A stretch of DNA of 64,000 bases from Flavobacterium orientale (GTDB taxonomy: Bacteria; Bacteroidota; Bacteroidia; Flavobacteriales; Flavobacteriaceae). Of the stretch, positions 44,366 through 53,492 are shown piece after piece. The number at the start of each line of letters is the position of its first letter. Position 1 is the stretch's first letter. The notes under the pieces were generated by a model, which was not told the DNA's origin, made no database searches, and was given only the letters and a program-made list of their open reading frames with translations. A program made the translations under genes and the position numbers. The stretch spans positions 420,533 to 484,532 of the forward strand of contig NZ_BMFG01000002.1 of assembly GCF_014638005.1 (NCBI RefSeq). Reading direction: 5' to 3'.

Positions 44366-45454
44366 ATGACTAAACAAGAAATACTCCAATCCTTCGACCC
44401 CAGCCAACCCGGTTTGGCAGACGCAACTATTTTTGGCTTACCTTTTTCTATTGAAGACAGTGAAATAATCGTGATTCCTGTGCCGTGGGAAGTAACAGTT
44501 AGTTATGGTTCCGGTGCATCAAAAGGTCCTGAAGCCATTTTAGAAGCTTCTTTTCAAGTAGATTTAAATCACCAAGAATTCCCAGAGTTATGGAAATTAG
44601 GAATCTTTTTAGACGAATCACCAAAAGGAATAAAAAAGAATTCAAAAAAATATAAAAAACAAGCAGCCCCAATTATTGAAGCTTTAGAAAGTGGAGCTGT
44701 TTTAGACAATCATCCGGCTTTGCGTAAAAGTTTAGATAAAATCAATTACGCTTGTTCCGATATGGTGGAAGCCGTTCGCGAAAAGACATTGCATTGGTTA
44801 AATCAAGGTAAAAAAGTGGTGCTTTTAGGTGGCGATCATAGCACGCCCCTGGGTTATTATCAAGCTTTAGCAGAGAAACACGACAATTTCGGAATTCTTC
44901 ATTTAGATGCTCATATGGATTTCAGAATTGCTTATGAAGGTTTTACCTATTCGCACGCATCCATTATGTATAATGCATTACAAATTCCTCATATTACAAA
45001 AATTGTTCAAGTTGGAATTCGTGATTTTTGCGAACAAGAAGTCGATGTAGTGAAGCAGCAAGGAAGTCGAGTAGTGGTTCACACCGATTCTGATTTGAAA
45101 AAAGAAACATTTGAAGGTAAAACTTGGCAACAACAATGCGACCAAATCATTGCTGCTTTACCTCAAAAAGTGTCCATTAGTTTTGATATTGACGGACTTT
45201 TACCATGGTACTGCCCAAATACGGGAACTCCGGTTCCGGGCGGATTTTCATTTGAACAAGCAGCTTATTTATTAAGTCGTTTGGCAGAAACCGATAAAGA
45301 AATCATCGGATTCGATTTAGTTGAAGTCGCACCCGGAGAAAATGACGACTGGGATGGTAATGTTGGTGCCAGAATGTTATTTCACATGTGCGGTGTTTTA
45401 GCTAAAAACAATAAAATGGAGGTGGGAGAAAAAATCGTTTTTCCAAGAAATTAA
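44366..45454 (+). CDS. Arginase/agmatinase/formiminoglutamase family hydrolase
   Basis: A binuclear manganese hydrolase of the ureohydrolase fold, 362 residues. Metal ligands are visible in VVLLGGDHS (about 151-159), LDAHMDFR (about 178-185) and SFDIDG (about 272-277), and the family's NTGTPVPGG follows. The usual DP after the last ligand motif is LP here. The substrate (formiminoglutamate, agmatine or arginine) cannot be decided, and no hut genes are adjacent. It is separated from kynU only by the dispersed repeat. Confidence 0.85.
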   Translation: MTKQEILQSFDPSQPGLADATIFGLPFSIEDSEIIVIPVPWEVTVSYGSGASKGPEAILEASFQVDLNHQEFPELWKLGIFLDESPKGIKKNSKKYKKQAAPIIEALESGAVLDNHPALRKSLDKINYACSDMVEAVREKTLHWLNQGKKVVLLGGDHSTPLGYYQALAEKHDNFGILHLDAHMDFRIAYEGFTYSHASIMYNALQIPHITKIVQVGIRDFCEQEVDVVKQQGSRVVVHTDSDLKKETFEGKTWQQQCDQIIAALPQKVSISFDIDGLLPWYCPNTGTPVPGGFSFEQAAYLLSRLAETDKEIIGFDLVEVAPGENDDWDGNVGARMLFHMCGVLAKNNKMEVGEKIVFPRN

Positions 45455-45474
45455 GCATTCAATAAAAATAAAAG

Positions 45475-45509
45475 AACCCCAAAATAGTGTAGAACTTTTT
45501 GGGGTTTTT
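45475..45509 (+). terminator. Terminator after the arginase-family gene
   Basis: A 10-bp stem AACCCCAAAA/TTTTGGGGTT (45475-45484 with 45497-45506), a 12-nt loop and a T run. Confidence 0.85.
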
Positions 45510-45672
45510 CTTTACGAGCATCTTCAATGGTTGAGTTAAAAGTTAAGTTTTAACTAAATTCAAAGGTTTAAATTGGAGTTACCTATGTAAAACCGTAATT
45601 TTAATGATGAAATAAATAGTCTTTTGGTATTATTCTTGAATAATGGCTTGTACTATTACTAAAAACTAAGTT

Positions 45673-46461
45673 ATGCGTATCAAAAAATTAATTATACTAG
45701 CTTCCATTTTGGTTTTGTTCACCATGTGTGCACCAAGCCGTCCCGCAGTAGTTTATCAGCCTGAACCACCGCCAATGTGGGGTCCGGTAGGATATGATCA
45801 GGTGCGGTATTATTATTTTCCTGATATGATGGTTTACTATGATGTTCATTCATCCATGTTTATTTATCCACGGGGAAACCGATGGGTAAGTGCCTATTAT
45901 TTACCCAATCACTATGGCCATTTTGATTTGTACAATAGTTATAAAGTTGGTCTAATGGATTATTATGGCCCATCGCCCTATAATAATTTTAATATGCATA
46001 TGCAACAATATGCGGTTGGAAATCAATGGCCATATCAGCAAACACTCGGAGTGAGAGGACAAAATCAAACACATTATGCACCAACCAGACCTCGTACGTC
46101 TTCTGCTCAAGGCACAAGAGGAACTCGTGCTCAACAAGCTGATGTGAGAGGAAATACTTCTCCATCTTCAATTAGAAATACTACTGGAACTAGATCATCA
46201 ACTACTCCTGCGGTAAGAAATCCAACCAACACAAATACGCCAAGAGCAATACCAACTACACCGAGAGCAAACCCTTCAACACCTAGAGTAGCACCGGCAG
46301 AAACGCGTTCGAGTACAAGATTGCCTCAGCCTGATGCTCGTGCAGTTCGAGAAAGAACACAGCAAATCAGACAGCAAAATAGAGCAACAGCTCCTACTCA
46401 AAGAAGTACCGGAACAACAACTCCAACTACTACAAGAGATGGCGGCGGTAGAGGAAATTAA
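45673..46461 (+). CDS. Lipoprotein with low-complexity Thr/Arg/Pro-rich tail
   Basis: I do not recognise a family. MRIKKLIILASILVLFTMC is a lipoprotein signal with lipidation Cys at residue 19. Residues about 25-130 are rich in Tyr, Pro, Met and Asn (VRYYYFPDMMVYYDVHSS). From about 135 on the chain is a disordered Thr/Arg/Pro/Ala/Asn stretch. It looks like an outer-surface or periplasmic protein of simple composition. The 210 bases before it contain a terminator and no clear consensus promoter. Confidence 0.75.
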   Translation: MRIKKLIILASILVLFTMCAPSRPAVVYQPEPPPMWGPVGYDQVRYYYFPDMMVYYDVHSSMFIYPRGNRWVSAYYLPNHYGHFDLYNSYKVGLMDYYGPSPYNNFNMHMQQYAVGNQWPYQQTLGVRGQNQTHYAPTRPRTSSAQGTRGTRAQQADVRGNTSPSSIRNTTGTRSSTTPAVRNPTNTNTPRAIPTTPRANPSTPRVAPAETRSSTRLPQPDARAVRERTQQIRQQNRATAPTQRSTGTTTPTTTRDGGGRGN

Positions 46462-46505
46462 GATAAACTTATCATTCATACATTTTAATCAATAGACATT
46501 TCTAC

Positions 46506-46513
46506 TATATTTG
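46506..46513 (+). promoter_or_regulatory. -7 element of the penicillin acylase-like gene
   Basis: TATATTTG fits TAnnTTTG. It is 4 bases before an in-frame ATG at 46518 and 19 bases before the ATG at 46533, favouring the latter as start. Confidence 0.55.
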
Positions 46514-46532
46514 TCTATTGATTTTTATTTTT

Positions 46533-48917
46533 ATGAGACTTCTTAAAAAAATTTCACTCTCCGTTTTATTGATTTTTGTTCTAATTGTGGTTTTTATTTT
46601 GATTTACGGCTTTTATCTTAAACCAAAATATGATGGCGAAATGGTGTTGAATTCCATTAAAAAAGAAACCACAGTTTATTTTGATGATTACGGAATTCCA
46701 CACATTTATGCTCAATCTCAAAAAGATGCAATGACCACTTTGGGTTATGTCCACGCTCAAGATCGATTGTGGCAAATGGAACTGATGCGAAGAATTGCAC
46801 CGGGAAGATTATCTGAACTTTTTGGATCGGTGATGCTTAAAAACGACAAGTTTTTTGCCGGTTTAGGGATGGATGAAGATTCAGAAAAAGCAATTGCTCA
46901 ATTGGACAAAAACAGTGAAAGTTACCAGTTAACGTTGGCCTATTTGGATGGAATTAATCAATTTTTGGAAGAAGGTCCAACACCAATAGAATTTCAATTA
47001 GTAGGAGTTCCAAAAGAAAAATTCACCATCAAAGATGTGTATAATATTTTTGGGTATATGGCATTCAGTTTTGCGATGGCTCAAAAATCGGATCCATTAA
47101 TGACCGATATTCGTGATGAATTGGGAATGGACTATCTCAAAGATTTTGGTATCGACGGCTCTTTGGCTCATACTAAACTAAAAAGCTTTAAAGAAAAATC
47201 GGAAGCGTATTCAGAAATCTCAAAATCGGTTGCTTCGTTATTGGAAAATTCTCCTGTTCCACCTTTCATTGGAAGTAACAGTTGGGTAGTTGGTCCTCAA
47301 AAAACCAAGAGTGGAAAAGTGTTGTTTGCCAATGATCCGCACATTGGTTTTTCGCAACCTTGCACTTGGTATGAAGCTCATATCGTGACACCCGATTATG
47401 AAATGTATGGTTATTATTTGGCCGGAACTCCGTTTCCGCTTTTGGGTCATAATCGCGAGTACGCTTATGGTTTAACGATGTTTGAAAATGATGATATGGA
47501 TTTGTTTTTGGAAACGAATAATCCTGAGAATGAAAATCAATACCAAACAAAAGATGGTTTCAAAAATTATCAAATCATTGAAAAAGTCATCAAAGTAAAA
47601 GACAGTTCGGATGTGGTTTTAAAAGTCAAAAAAAGTCATCACGGTCCGTTACTAAATGGTTTGGTTGATGGTTTGAAGGAAGACAAACCCATTTCGATGT
47701 GGTGGACGTATTTACAACATAAAAATCAAATTTTAGATGCCGTATATTCACTTTGTCACGCAAAAAATGTAGAAGATTTTCATCAAAGTATCGAATTGAT
47801 TGCCGCTCCCGGATTAAATATTATGTATGGCGATGCAAAAGGAAATATTGCTTGGATAACTTCCGGAAAATTGTATAAAATGCCGGAAAATGTCAATCCG
47901 AATTTTATTTTAAATGGTGCAAACGGTGAAGATGAAGAGAAAGAATATTATGATTTTTCTGAAAATCCGTACGCCATCAATCCTGCTTGGAATTATGTGT
48001 ATTCCGCCAACAATCAAGTAGAACCAATTGATGACTATTTATATCCGGGTTATTATCTTCCGGAAGATCGTGCGAAACGAATCGTTCAATTGCTCGAACC
48101 CAAAAACGATTGGACGAAAGAAGATTTTATGAAAATGATTAATGATGATCAATCGTCGGTCGCTCCTTCAATTGTGCAAAGTATTTTAACAGGAATCAAT
48201 CAAAACGATTTATCTGAAACTGAAAAAACCGCTTTAAATGAATTGAAAAAGTGGAATGGAAGTAATGCTTTAACCGATGTAGCTCCAACAATTTACAATC
48301 AATTTCTGTTTTATTATCTCAAAAACACCTTTGAAGATGAATTGGGAAAAGACCGTTTTAATATTCTGTTATCCACGCATATTTTAAAACAAATGATTGC
48401 TTTTCAAATCGCGAATGAAGATTCTCCGTGGTGGGATAATAGTTCCACGAAAGATAAAAAAGAATCAAGAAATGAAATTTTGACTCTTTCTTTCCAACAA
48501 ACCATTTCGCATTTAGAAAAAAAAGTAGGTAATCAAGTTTCGGGTTGGACTTGGAATAAAGTGCATACAGTAGAACACAAACATCCGTTGGGTGAAGTGG
48601 CCGCTTTGCGAAGTTATTTCAATGTTGGGCCGTTTGAAATTAATGGTTCCAATGAAGTCATCAATAATTTGATGTTTACATTCACCGAAGCAGGAAATCA
48701 TCAAGTAAAAGCCGGTCCTTCCACCCGAAGAATCATTGACTTTTCAGATGTTGAAAACAGTGTGAGCATTCTTCCTACCGGACAATCAGGAAATCCATTG
48801 AGTCAACATTATGACGATCAAGCGGTGATGTATAACGAAGGAAAATTTAGAAAGATGAAAATGAATAGGAAGGAGATTGAAGCGAGTTCACGAAAATTAG
48901 TTTTTAAACCTAGATAG
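46533..48917 (+). CDS. Penicillin acylase family protein (Ntn hydrolase)
   Basis: A precursor of 794 residues with an N-terminal membrane/signal segment (about 5-27). Like family members it would self-cleave before the nucleophile Ser (S248, in FIGSNSWVVG) to give alpha and beta chains. YGIPHIYA-like N-terminal (DDYGIPHIYAQSQKDA) and FANDPHIGFSQP are family features. Enzymes of this fold cut amides such as beta-lactams, acyl-homoserine lactones or bile-acid conjugates. The substrate here is unknown, and exported action is inferred. Confidence 0.9.
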   Translation: MRLLKKISLSVLLIFVLIVVFILIYGFYLKPKYDGEMVLNSIKKETTVYFDDYGIPHIYAQSQKDAMTTLGYVHAQDRLWQMELMRRIAPGRLSELFGSVMLKNDKFFAGLGMDEDSEKAIAQLDKNSESYQLTLAYLDGINQFLEEGPTPIEFQLVGVPKEKFTIKDVYNIFGYMAFSFAMAQKSDPLMTDIRDELGMDYLKDFGIDGSLAHTKLKSFKEKSEAYSEISKSVASLLENSPVPPFIGSNSWVVGPQKTKSGKVLFANDPHIGFSQPCTWYEAHIVTPDYEMYGYYLAGTPFPLLGHNREYAYGLTMFENDDMDLFLETNNPENENQYQTKDGFKNYQIIEKVIKVKDSSDVVLKVKKSHHGPLLNGLVDGLKEDKPISMWWTYLQHKNQILDAVYSLCHAKNVEDFHQSIELIAAPGLNIMYGDAKGNIAWITSGKLYKMPENVNPNFILNGANGEDEEKEYYDFSENPYAINPAWNYVYSANNQVEPIDDYLYPGYYLPEDRAKRIVQLLEPKNDWTKEDFMKMINDDQSSVAPSIVQSILTGINQNDLSETEKTALNELKKWNGSNALTDVAPTIYNQFLFYYLKNTFEDELGKDRFNILLSTHILKQMIAFQIANEDSPWWDNSSTKDKKESRNEILTLSFQQTISHLEKKVGNQVSGWTWNKVHTVEHKHPLGEVAALRSYFNVGPFEINGSNEVINNLMFTFTEAGNHQVKAGPSTRRIIDFSDVENSVSILPTGQSGNPLSQHYDDQAVMYNEGKFRKMKMNRKEIEASSRKLVFKPR

Positions 48918-48919
48918 TT

Positions 48920-49462
48920 ATGGAAATTGATAAAGCTTTTCATTGTCAATTTTGCAGTCTTAAAAAATATGATTTTAAGATTGGGACTACTTGTGGTTTG
49001 ACTAAAAAAGTTCCTGATTTTAATGAAATTTGTCCGGACATTAAATTCAAAAATCAAACACTAGAATCTCAGATTATTAAAATAAATGCAGATTTTGAGC
49101 ACAATAAGGATTCAAAATTCTGGGTTACATTAAATTTGATATTTTTTTCATTGGTGTTTTTTTTGTTGATTTTGAGTGGTTTTTTATTCGCAGAATATTT
49201 AGACAGTTTAGATTTTGCAAGTTCTCGTATTCGATTATATGTAATACCTATCGTATTTTTTGGTATTAGCTTTTTAGTTTTAAAGATTGCTGTTGGGCCA
49301 TTTAATACTTATCGTAGAGATAACAAAATTTATGGTTTTGAAAAGAAAAGAATTGATTCATTTTTGTCTAAATATGGAATTAGTTATTCGATAAACTTTA
49401 AAAGAAACAAAAGAATTGGTGAAAGTTTAGATATTGATTACGATTTAGAGATGAAGAAATAG
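48920..49462 (+). CDS. Small membrane protein with N-terminal Cys motif
   Basis: I do not recognise a family. The 180-residue protein has Cys at the start in a CxxC and spaced-Cys pattern (FHCQFCSLKKYDFKIGTTC, about residues 8-26, then ICPD), suggesting a small zinc ribbon. Two membrane segments follow (about 70-93 and 105-127) and a charged tail. It starts 2 bases after the acylase stop, so the genes are co-transcribed. Confidence 0.7.
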   Translation: MEIDKAFHCQFCSLKKYDFKIGTTCGLTKKVPDFNEICPDIKFKNQTLESQIIKINADFEHNKDSKFWVTLNLIFFSLVFFLLILSGFLFAEYLDSLDFASSRIRLYVIPIVFFGISFLVLKIAVGPFNTYRRDNKIYGFEKKRIDSFLSKYGISYSINFKRNKRIGESLDIDYDLEMKK

Positions 49463-49464
49463 CT

Positions 49465-50997
49465 CTAAATAATCTCCAAATTCTCAATAATAGTTTTCGC
49501 TTTCAATTTAATCGCATACAATTCTTCAGCCGGAATCTTATTCAATAAATTCAACATCATCGCCATCCGTTGATTATCTTTGAAATATTCTTTTTTATCA
49601 TCCAAAAAATTCCAATACAAACTGTTGAATGGACACGCTTTTTTGCCTAATTTCTCTTTGACACTATAGTGACAACTACCGCAATAATTACTCATTTTGT
49701 TGATGTAACTTCCCGAAGAAACATACGGTTTTGTGGCTAAAATTCCGCCATCGGCATATTGACTCATGCCACGCGTGTTGGGCATTTCCACCCATTCAAT
49801 CGCATCGATATAAACACCTAAATACCAGGCATCGACTTCATCGGGATGCATTTGTGTGAGCAATGAAAAGTTTCCGATAATCATTAAACGCTGAATGTGA
49901 TGAGCATACGCTTCCTCCAAACTTTGAGAAATGGAATGCTTCATACAGTTCATTTTCGTATTTCCTGTCCAATAAAAATCGGGTAATTTATTGTGATTTT
50001 CTAAAGAATTCATTTTAGCATAATTGGGCATTCCTTTCCAATAAATGCCGCGGACATATTCTCGCCAACCTAAAATTTGTCGCACAAAACCTTCTACTTG
50101 CGAAAGCGTTATTTCATCTTCGTTTTGATGATAATAATGTACAACCTGTTCAATCACTTCCATTGGCGAAAGCATTTTCGTATTCATCGCAAACGACAAT
50201 CTGGAATGAAACAAAAATTTTTCTTCCGTGTGCATCGCATCTTCATAATCGCCAAAATGCTTCAACAAGTGGTGACAGAAATAATCCAATTGTTCCAAAC
50301 ATTCTTCTCTCGAAGTTGGCCAATTAAAATTTTCAGTATCAATCGATCCAAATGTTTTCACTTCCATTTCGTCTAATTGGTGGATTATTTTTTCGACATT
50401 TTTCGGAAAAATTTTCGCATTCGGAATCGGAACTTCGCCTTTATACTTTTTTCGATTATCGTGATCAAAATTCCATTGATTCCCAATCGGATCATTCCCA
50501 ACCATCAAAATGTTGTGCTTTTTTCGCATCATTCGATAGAAATTTTCCATCAACAATAATTTCTTTCCTTGAAAAAATTCGGCTATTTCGGTTCTAGTTG
50601 TATAAAAATGTTCCGTGTCAAAAACTTCTGTTGGAATAGAAAGATTTTCACAAATTTGCTTCAATTGCTCATCTAACCGAAATTCATCCGGCAATTGATA
50701 TTCAAATTTTTGAATAGAATATTGCTCGATAGTTTGTTGAATTAACACCTCTAAATGTTGAGGATTGTTTGAATCATCAATCTCAAGGTAAACCACTTGA
50801 TGATTCTTACTTTTCAAATCAGAAGCAAAATTCCGCATACTTAAAAAGAAAGCTACTACTTTTTGAATGTGATGTTTCACATAATCAGTTTCCTGACGCA
50901 TTTCCGCCATTAGATAAATGACATTTTCATCGGTTTGTTGAAACCAAGAATGCTTGTGATTTAATTGATCACCAAGAAGTAATCGGAGTATTTTCAT
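49465..50997 (-). CDS. Fe-S cluster cryptochrome/photolyase (FeS-BCP, PhrB-like)
   Basis: A 510-residue flavoprotein of the bacterial Fe-S photolyase clade, which includes (6-4) photolyases. The ATG at 50997 overlaps the TGA of the upstream gene (ATGA) and is preferred over one at 51006. Four cysteines C351, C439, C442 and C455 (the last three in YCGSCHYSVKEKLGKKAC) have the same 88-3-13 spacing as the 4Fe-4S ligands of Agrobacterium PhrB. It likely repairs UV photoproducts. It is the last gene of a photolyase/flavin operon. Confidence 0.92.
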   Translation of the reverse strand: MKILRLLLGDQLNHKHSWFQQTDENVIYLMAEMRQETDYVKHHIQKVVAFFLSMRNFASDLKSKNHQVVYLEIDDSNNPQHLEVLIQQTIEQYSIQKFEYQLPDEFRLDEQLKQICENLSIPTEVFDTEHFYTTRTEIAEFFQGKKLLLMENFYRMMRKKHNILMVGNDPIGNQWNFDHDNRKKYKGEVPIPNAKIFPKNVEKIIHQLDEMEVKTFGSIDTENFNWPTSREECLEQLDYFCHHLLKHFGDYEDAMHTEEKFLFHSRLSFAMNTKMLSPMEVIEQVVHYYHQNEDEITLSQVEGFVRQILGWREYVRGIYWKGMPNYAKMNSLENHNKLPDFYWTGNTKMNCMKHSISQSLEEAYAHHIQRLMIIGNFSLLTQMHPDEVDAWYLGVYIDAIEWVEMPNTRGMSQYADGGILATKPYVSSGSYINKMSNYCGSCHYSVKEKLGKKACPFNSLYWNFLDDKKEYFKDNQRMAMMLNLLNKIPAEELYAIKLKAKTIIENLEII

Positions 50998-52274
50998 TTC
51001 AACCATAGTTTTTGATAGTCACCCTTCGCATCATACATTTCCGCTTGACGTTTGATGTTGAATTTTCGATCTCTCGGGTCATTTCCAACGCCGGAATTAT
51101 AAATCCAGTTGCCGTAATTCGAATGCACATCATAATCAATCAGCATACTTTCAAAATAAGCTGCGGCGATACGCCAATCTTGTTCCCATTCTTTTGCCCA
51201 AAAACTGGCTACATTTTGCCTGCCACGATTACTCATGAAACCGGTTTGTTGCAATTCAATCATATTGGCATTCACAAAAGGTTCATTTGTGTTGCCGTTT
51301 TTCCATTGTTCAAAAGCTTTTGAATGGAAATTCCAATCGTATTTTTTTCCTAAAATGCCATCGAGTTGGAATATTTTATTTCCATGTTTTAGCGAAATGT
51401 ATTTAAAATAATCTCGCCAAATCAATTCGAAAATCAACCAATACGTATCTTCATTTTTGCAAATTTCTTTTTCATATCGTTGAACTTCCCAATAAATGGT
51501 TCGGGCAGAAATACTTCCATTTGCTAACCAAGCAGAAAGTTTCGAACTGTATTCGGCTCCAATTAATCCGTTTCGGGTTTGTTTATAAGACGACAAATTT
51601 TCTGTTTCAAAAAAGTAATTTTCTAATCGTTTTATCGCACTTGATTCGCCACCATGAAAAGGAAAAGCGGAATTGGGATGAATTTCAAAACTTTCCAAAC
51701 CTAAAACTTCCAAAGTTAAATGGAATGAATTTGGCTTAATCCAATTGTAATCAGGCAATTTTTCAATCGAAACACTTGGTCTTACTTTCACAGTAGCTTC
51801 ACACTTTTTTCTGAAAACAGTAAAAACCTCCGGAATTTCTTTAAAATCTAAATAAGGAATATCATCCGGATGAAACAAAAATTGATCATAACTTTCTATA
51901 AATTCAACATTTGAATTTTGATTTTTGAGTTTGACATTGATATTGACCTCCTCACTTGTCCATTCCTTTTGAACAAATACAGTTGAAATAGAATATTCTT
52001 CAATCAATTTCGGAATTGTATCTTCCGGTTTTCCATAAAAGACAAAGAGCGGAATGTTTTTTTCTTTTAATGAATGATAAAGTTCAGAAACCGTTTCTAA
52101 TAAAAACTGAGCTCTAAATTTTTCAGTTTTTTTGAAACCATATTTCGTTTCTTCAAAATGTTGTGGATCAAAACAATAAACAGCCAAAACATTCCCTTCT
52201 TTTTGACAAGCTTTGAAGAGAGAAGTATTGTCGTTTACTCGTAAATCATTTCGAAACCAGACTAGATTGTTCAT
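50994..52274 (-). CDS. DASH-type cryptochrome/photolyase
   Basis: A 426-residue protein of the DASH branch, with an N-terminal photolyase Rossmann domain (NLVWFRNDLRVNDN at the start) and a C-terminal FAD domain (WRDYFKYISLKHG, MSNRGRQNVASFWAKEW, DWRIAAAYFESMLIDYD, about residues 285-395). DASH proteins repair cyclobutane dimers in single-stranded or looped DNA. It overlaps the Fe-S photolyase gene by 4 bases. A word-like repeat lies upstream between it and the DUF2256 gene. Confidence 0.93.
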   Translation of the reverse strand: MNNLVWFRNDLRVNDNTSLFKACQKEGNVLAVYCFDPQHFEETKYGFKKTEKFRAQFLLETVSELYHSLKEKNIPLFVFYGKPEDTIPKLIEEYSISTVFVQKEWTSEEVNINVKLKNQNSNVEFIESYDQFLFHPDDIPYLDFKEIPEVFTVFRKKCEATVKVRPSVSIEKLPDYNWIKPNSFHLTLEVLGLESFEIHPNSAFPFHGGESSAIKRLENYFFETENLSSYKQTRNGLIGAEYSSKLSAWLANGSISARTIYWEVQRYEKEICKNEDTYWLIFELIWRDYFKYISLKHGNKIFQLDGILGKKYDWNFHSKAFEQWKNGNTNEPFVNANMIELQQTGFMSNRGRQNVASFWAKEWEQDWRIAAAYFESMLIDYDVHSNYGNWIYNSGVGNDPRDRKFNIKRQAEMYDAKGDYQKLWLK

Positions 52275-52281
52275 TTTTTTA

Positions 52282-52358
52282 TGGTGATGGGTTATTGGTA
52301 ATGGGTAAAAGGTATTTGAAAACTGAAAACTGTGACTGCGACTAAGACTGAAAACTTC
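52282..52358. repeat. Word-like dispersed repeat before the DASH gene
   Basis: GGTGATGGGTTATTGGTAAT is followed by GAAAACTGAAAACTGTGACT and similar words. The GGTAATGGGTAAAAGG part recurs at 55980-56010. Confidence 0.65.
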
Positions 52359-52508
52359 CTACTCTTTACTCCCAACTTTATTCCTCCTACATTTCTCACT
52401 ACAATATAAAACGTCTTCCCAATTCTTCTCCCATTTTTTTCGCCAAGAAAAAGATAATCCACATGTTTTGCAGATTTTTTCTGGGAGATTTACTTTTTTG
52501 TGAGCCAT
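52359..52508 (-). CDS. DUF2256 small zinc-ribbon protein
   Basis: A 49-residue protein, starting [20 protein letters not shown], with two CxxC/CxxxC pairs (C13, C16, C36, C40) and the basic W-R-K-K-W motif typical of DUF2256. It begins 2 bases after the stop of the flavin reductase-like gene. DUF2256 genes often sit beside photolyase/cryptochrome genes, as here, but their role is not known to me. Confidence 0.88.
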   Translation of the reverse strand: MAHKKVNLPEKICKTCGLSFSWRKKWEKNWEDVLYCSEKCRRNKVGSKE

Positions 52509-52510
52509 TT

Positions 52511-53146
52511 TTATAGGATTGATTTGGTTGGAATATTTGGCCGAGCATATTCAAAACGGTCAACCAACTTTGGAACGCAATAAGCATCTAAACCATTAAT
52601 CGACACCACATTCTCTAAATCTAATCGTAACCAATTTTCAGCCTGAATCAAATTTTCTTTTATGAAAAGTTGTTCAATCGAAGCAATAATATGAATCGTT
52701 CCGTTCTCTTTAATTTCATATTCGTTGAGGTATTTGCATAAAATTTGCACAGGACTTCCTTTAACAAAAGGAATGGTAATACCATCATGATATTCTTCTT
52801 CCAAATTGGTTTTGTCAAATTCGGAAACAGTTTCATCATAACTTGCCGAACTATGGTGAGCATCAACAATCATCGATTCGGTGACATGATTGACTGTAAA
52901 ATAACCCAAATCTTTGATGTTTTTGTACGTATTTCTCGGAACAGTCGTTGGGCGAAGAATAAAACCCAAAAGTGCAGGATCACTTCCTAAATGTGTAATG
53001 CTACTAAAAATGGCCACATTTGAAATACCTTCAATAGTTTTTGTCACAATTAAATTGGCCGATTTATAACCCGTGCAACTATTAATTAAATTCAATCGTG
53101 GAATTTTGGGAAGATTTTGAATCGTTTCTTTTGATAATTCAATCAT
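52511..53146 (-). CDS. Flavin reductase-like FMN-binding protein
   Basis: The start at 53146 ([17 protein letters not shown]) is preferred to an in-frame ATG at 53191, because the promoter lies between them. The 211-residue protein has the split-barrel FMN domain of the flavin reductase family ([32 protein letters not shown] in pieces, about residues 34-66). It is first in an operon with DUF2256, the DASH cryptochrome and the Fe-S photolyase, which suggests supply or reduction of flavin for DNA repair; that link is inference. Confidence 0.85.
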   Translation of the reverse strand: MIELSKETIQNLPKIPRLNLINSCTGYKSANLIVTKTIEGISNVAIFSSITHLGSDPALLGFILRPTTVPRNTYKNIKDLGYFTVNHVTESMIVDAHHSSASYDETVSEFDKTNLEEEYHDGITIPFVKGSPVQILCKYLNEYEIKENGTIHIIASIEQLFIKENLIQAENWLRLDLENVVSINGLDAYCVPKLVDRFEYARPNIPTKSIL

Positions 53147-53161
53147 AAAAGCAATTTTTTT

Positions 53162-53191
53162 CAAAGATAGTTTTTGTTTAATTAAAATCAA
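53162..53191 (-). promoter_or_regulatory. Promoter of the photolyase operon
   Basis: On the minus strand TTG (53191-53189), 19 bases, TATCTTTG (53169-53162), 16 bases before the ATG at 53146. This is a close fit to the Bacteroidota consensus. Bases 53192-53460 are AT-rich intergenic sequence with no gene that I can support. Confidence 0.75.
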
Positions 53192-53460
53192 TATAAGTTA
53201 AACAAAAATTTAATCTAGACTAAAAAAACCGTGGGTTGTAATTATTTAATTCAAAATTTTAATGGATATCATACCACGAATTCTCGAATTTTAAAATATG
53301 CAAACGTAATAATTTGTTCATCTTTGATGAAAATTCGAATTAAATCGAATAATTATTCCAAAAAATTAGTGAATTAGTGGCAAAATCATTTCAAAATTTA
53401 ATTACACCTAACGGGTTAAAATATATTTTTCTTAAAACTGAAAAATCCTATTATAATCCT

Positions 53461-53468
53461 TATTTTTG
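53461..53468 (+). promoter_or_regulatory. -7 promoter element of kmo
   Basis: TATTTTTG fits TAnnTTTG, 24 bases before the kmo ATG. Confidence 0.5.
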
Positions 53469-53492
53469 TATTTGAATTTTTGATATTCATTC

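Noticed and set aside
52282..52358. Short word repeats as a CRISPR array
   Set aside because: Units are under 20 bases, differ from each other, have no unique spacers of constant length, and no cas genes are present. The same holds for the other word-like repeats.
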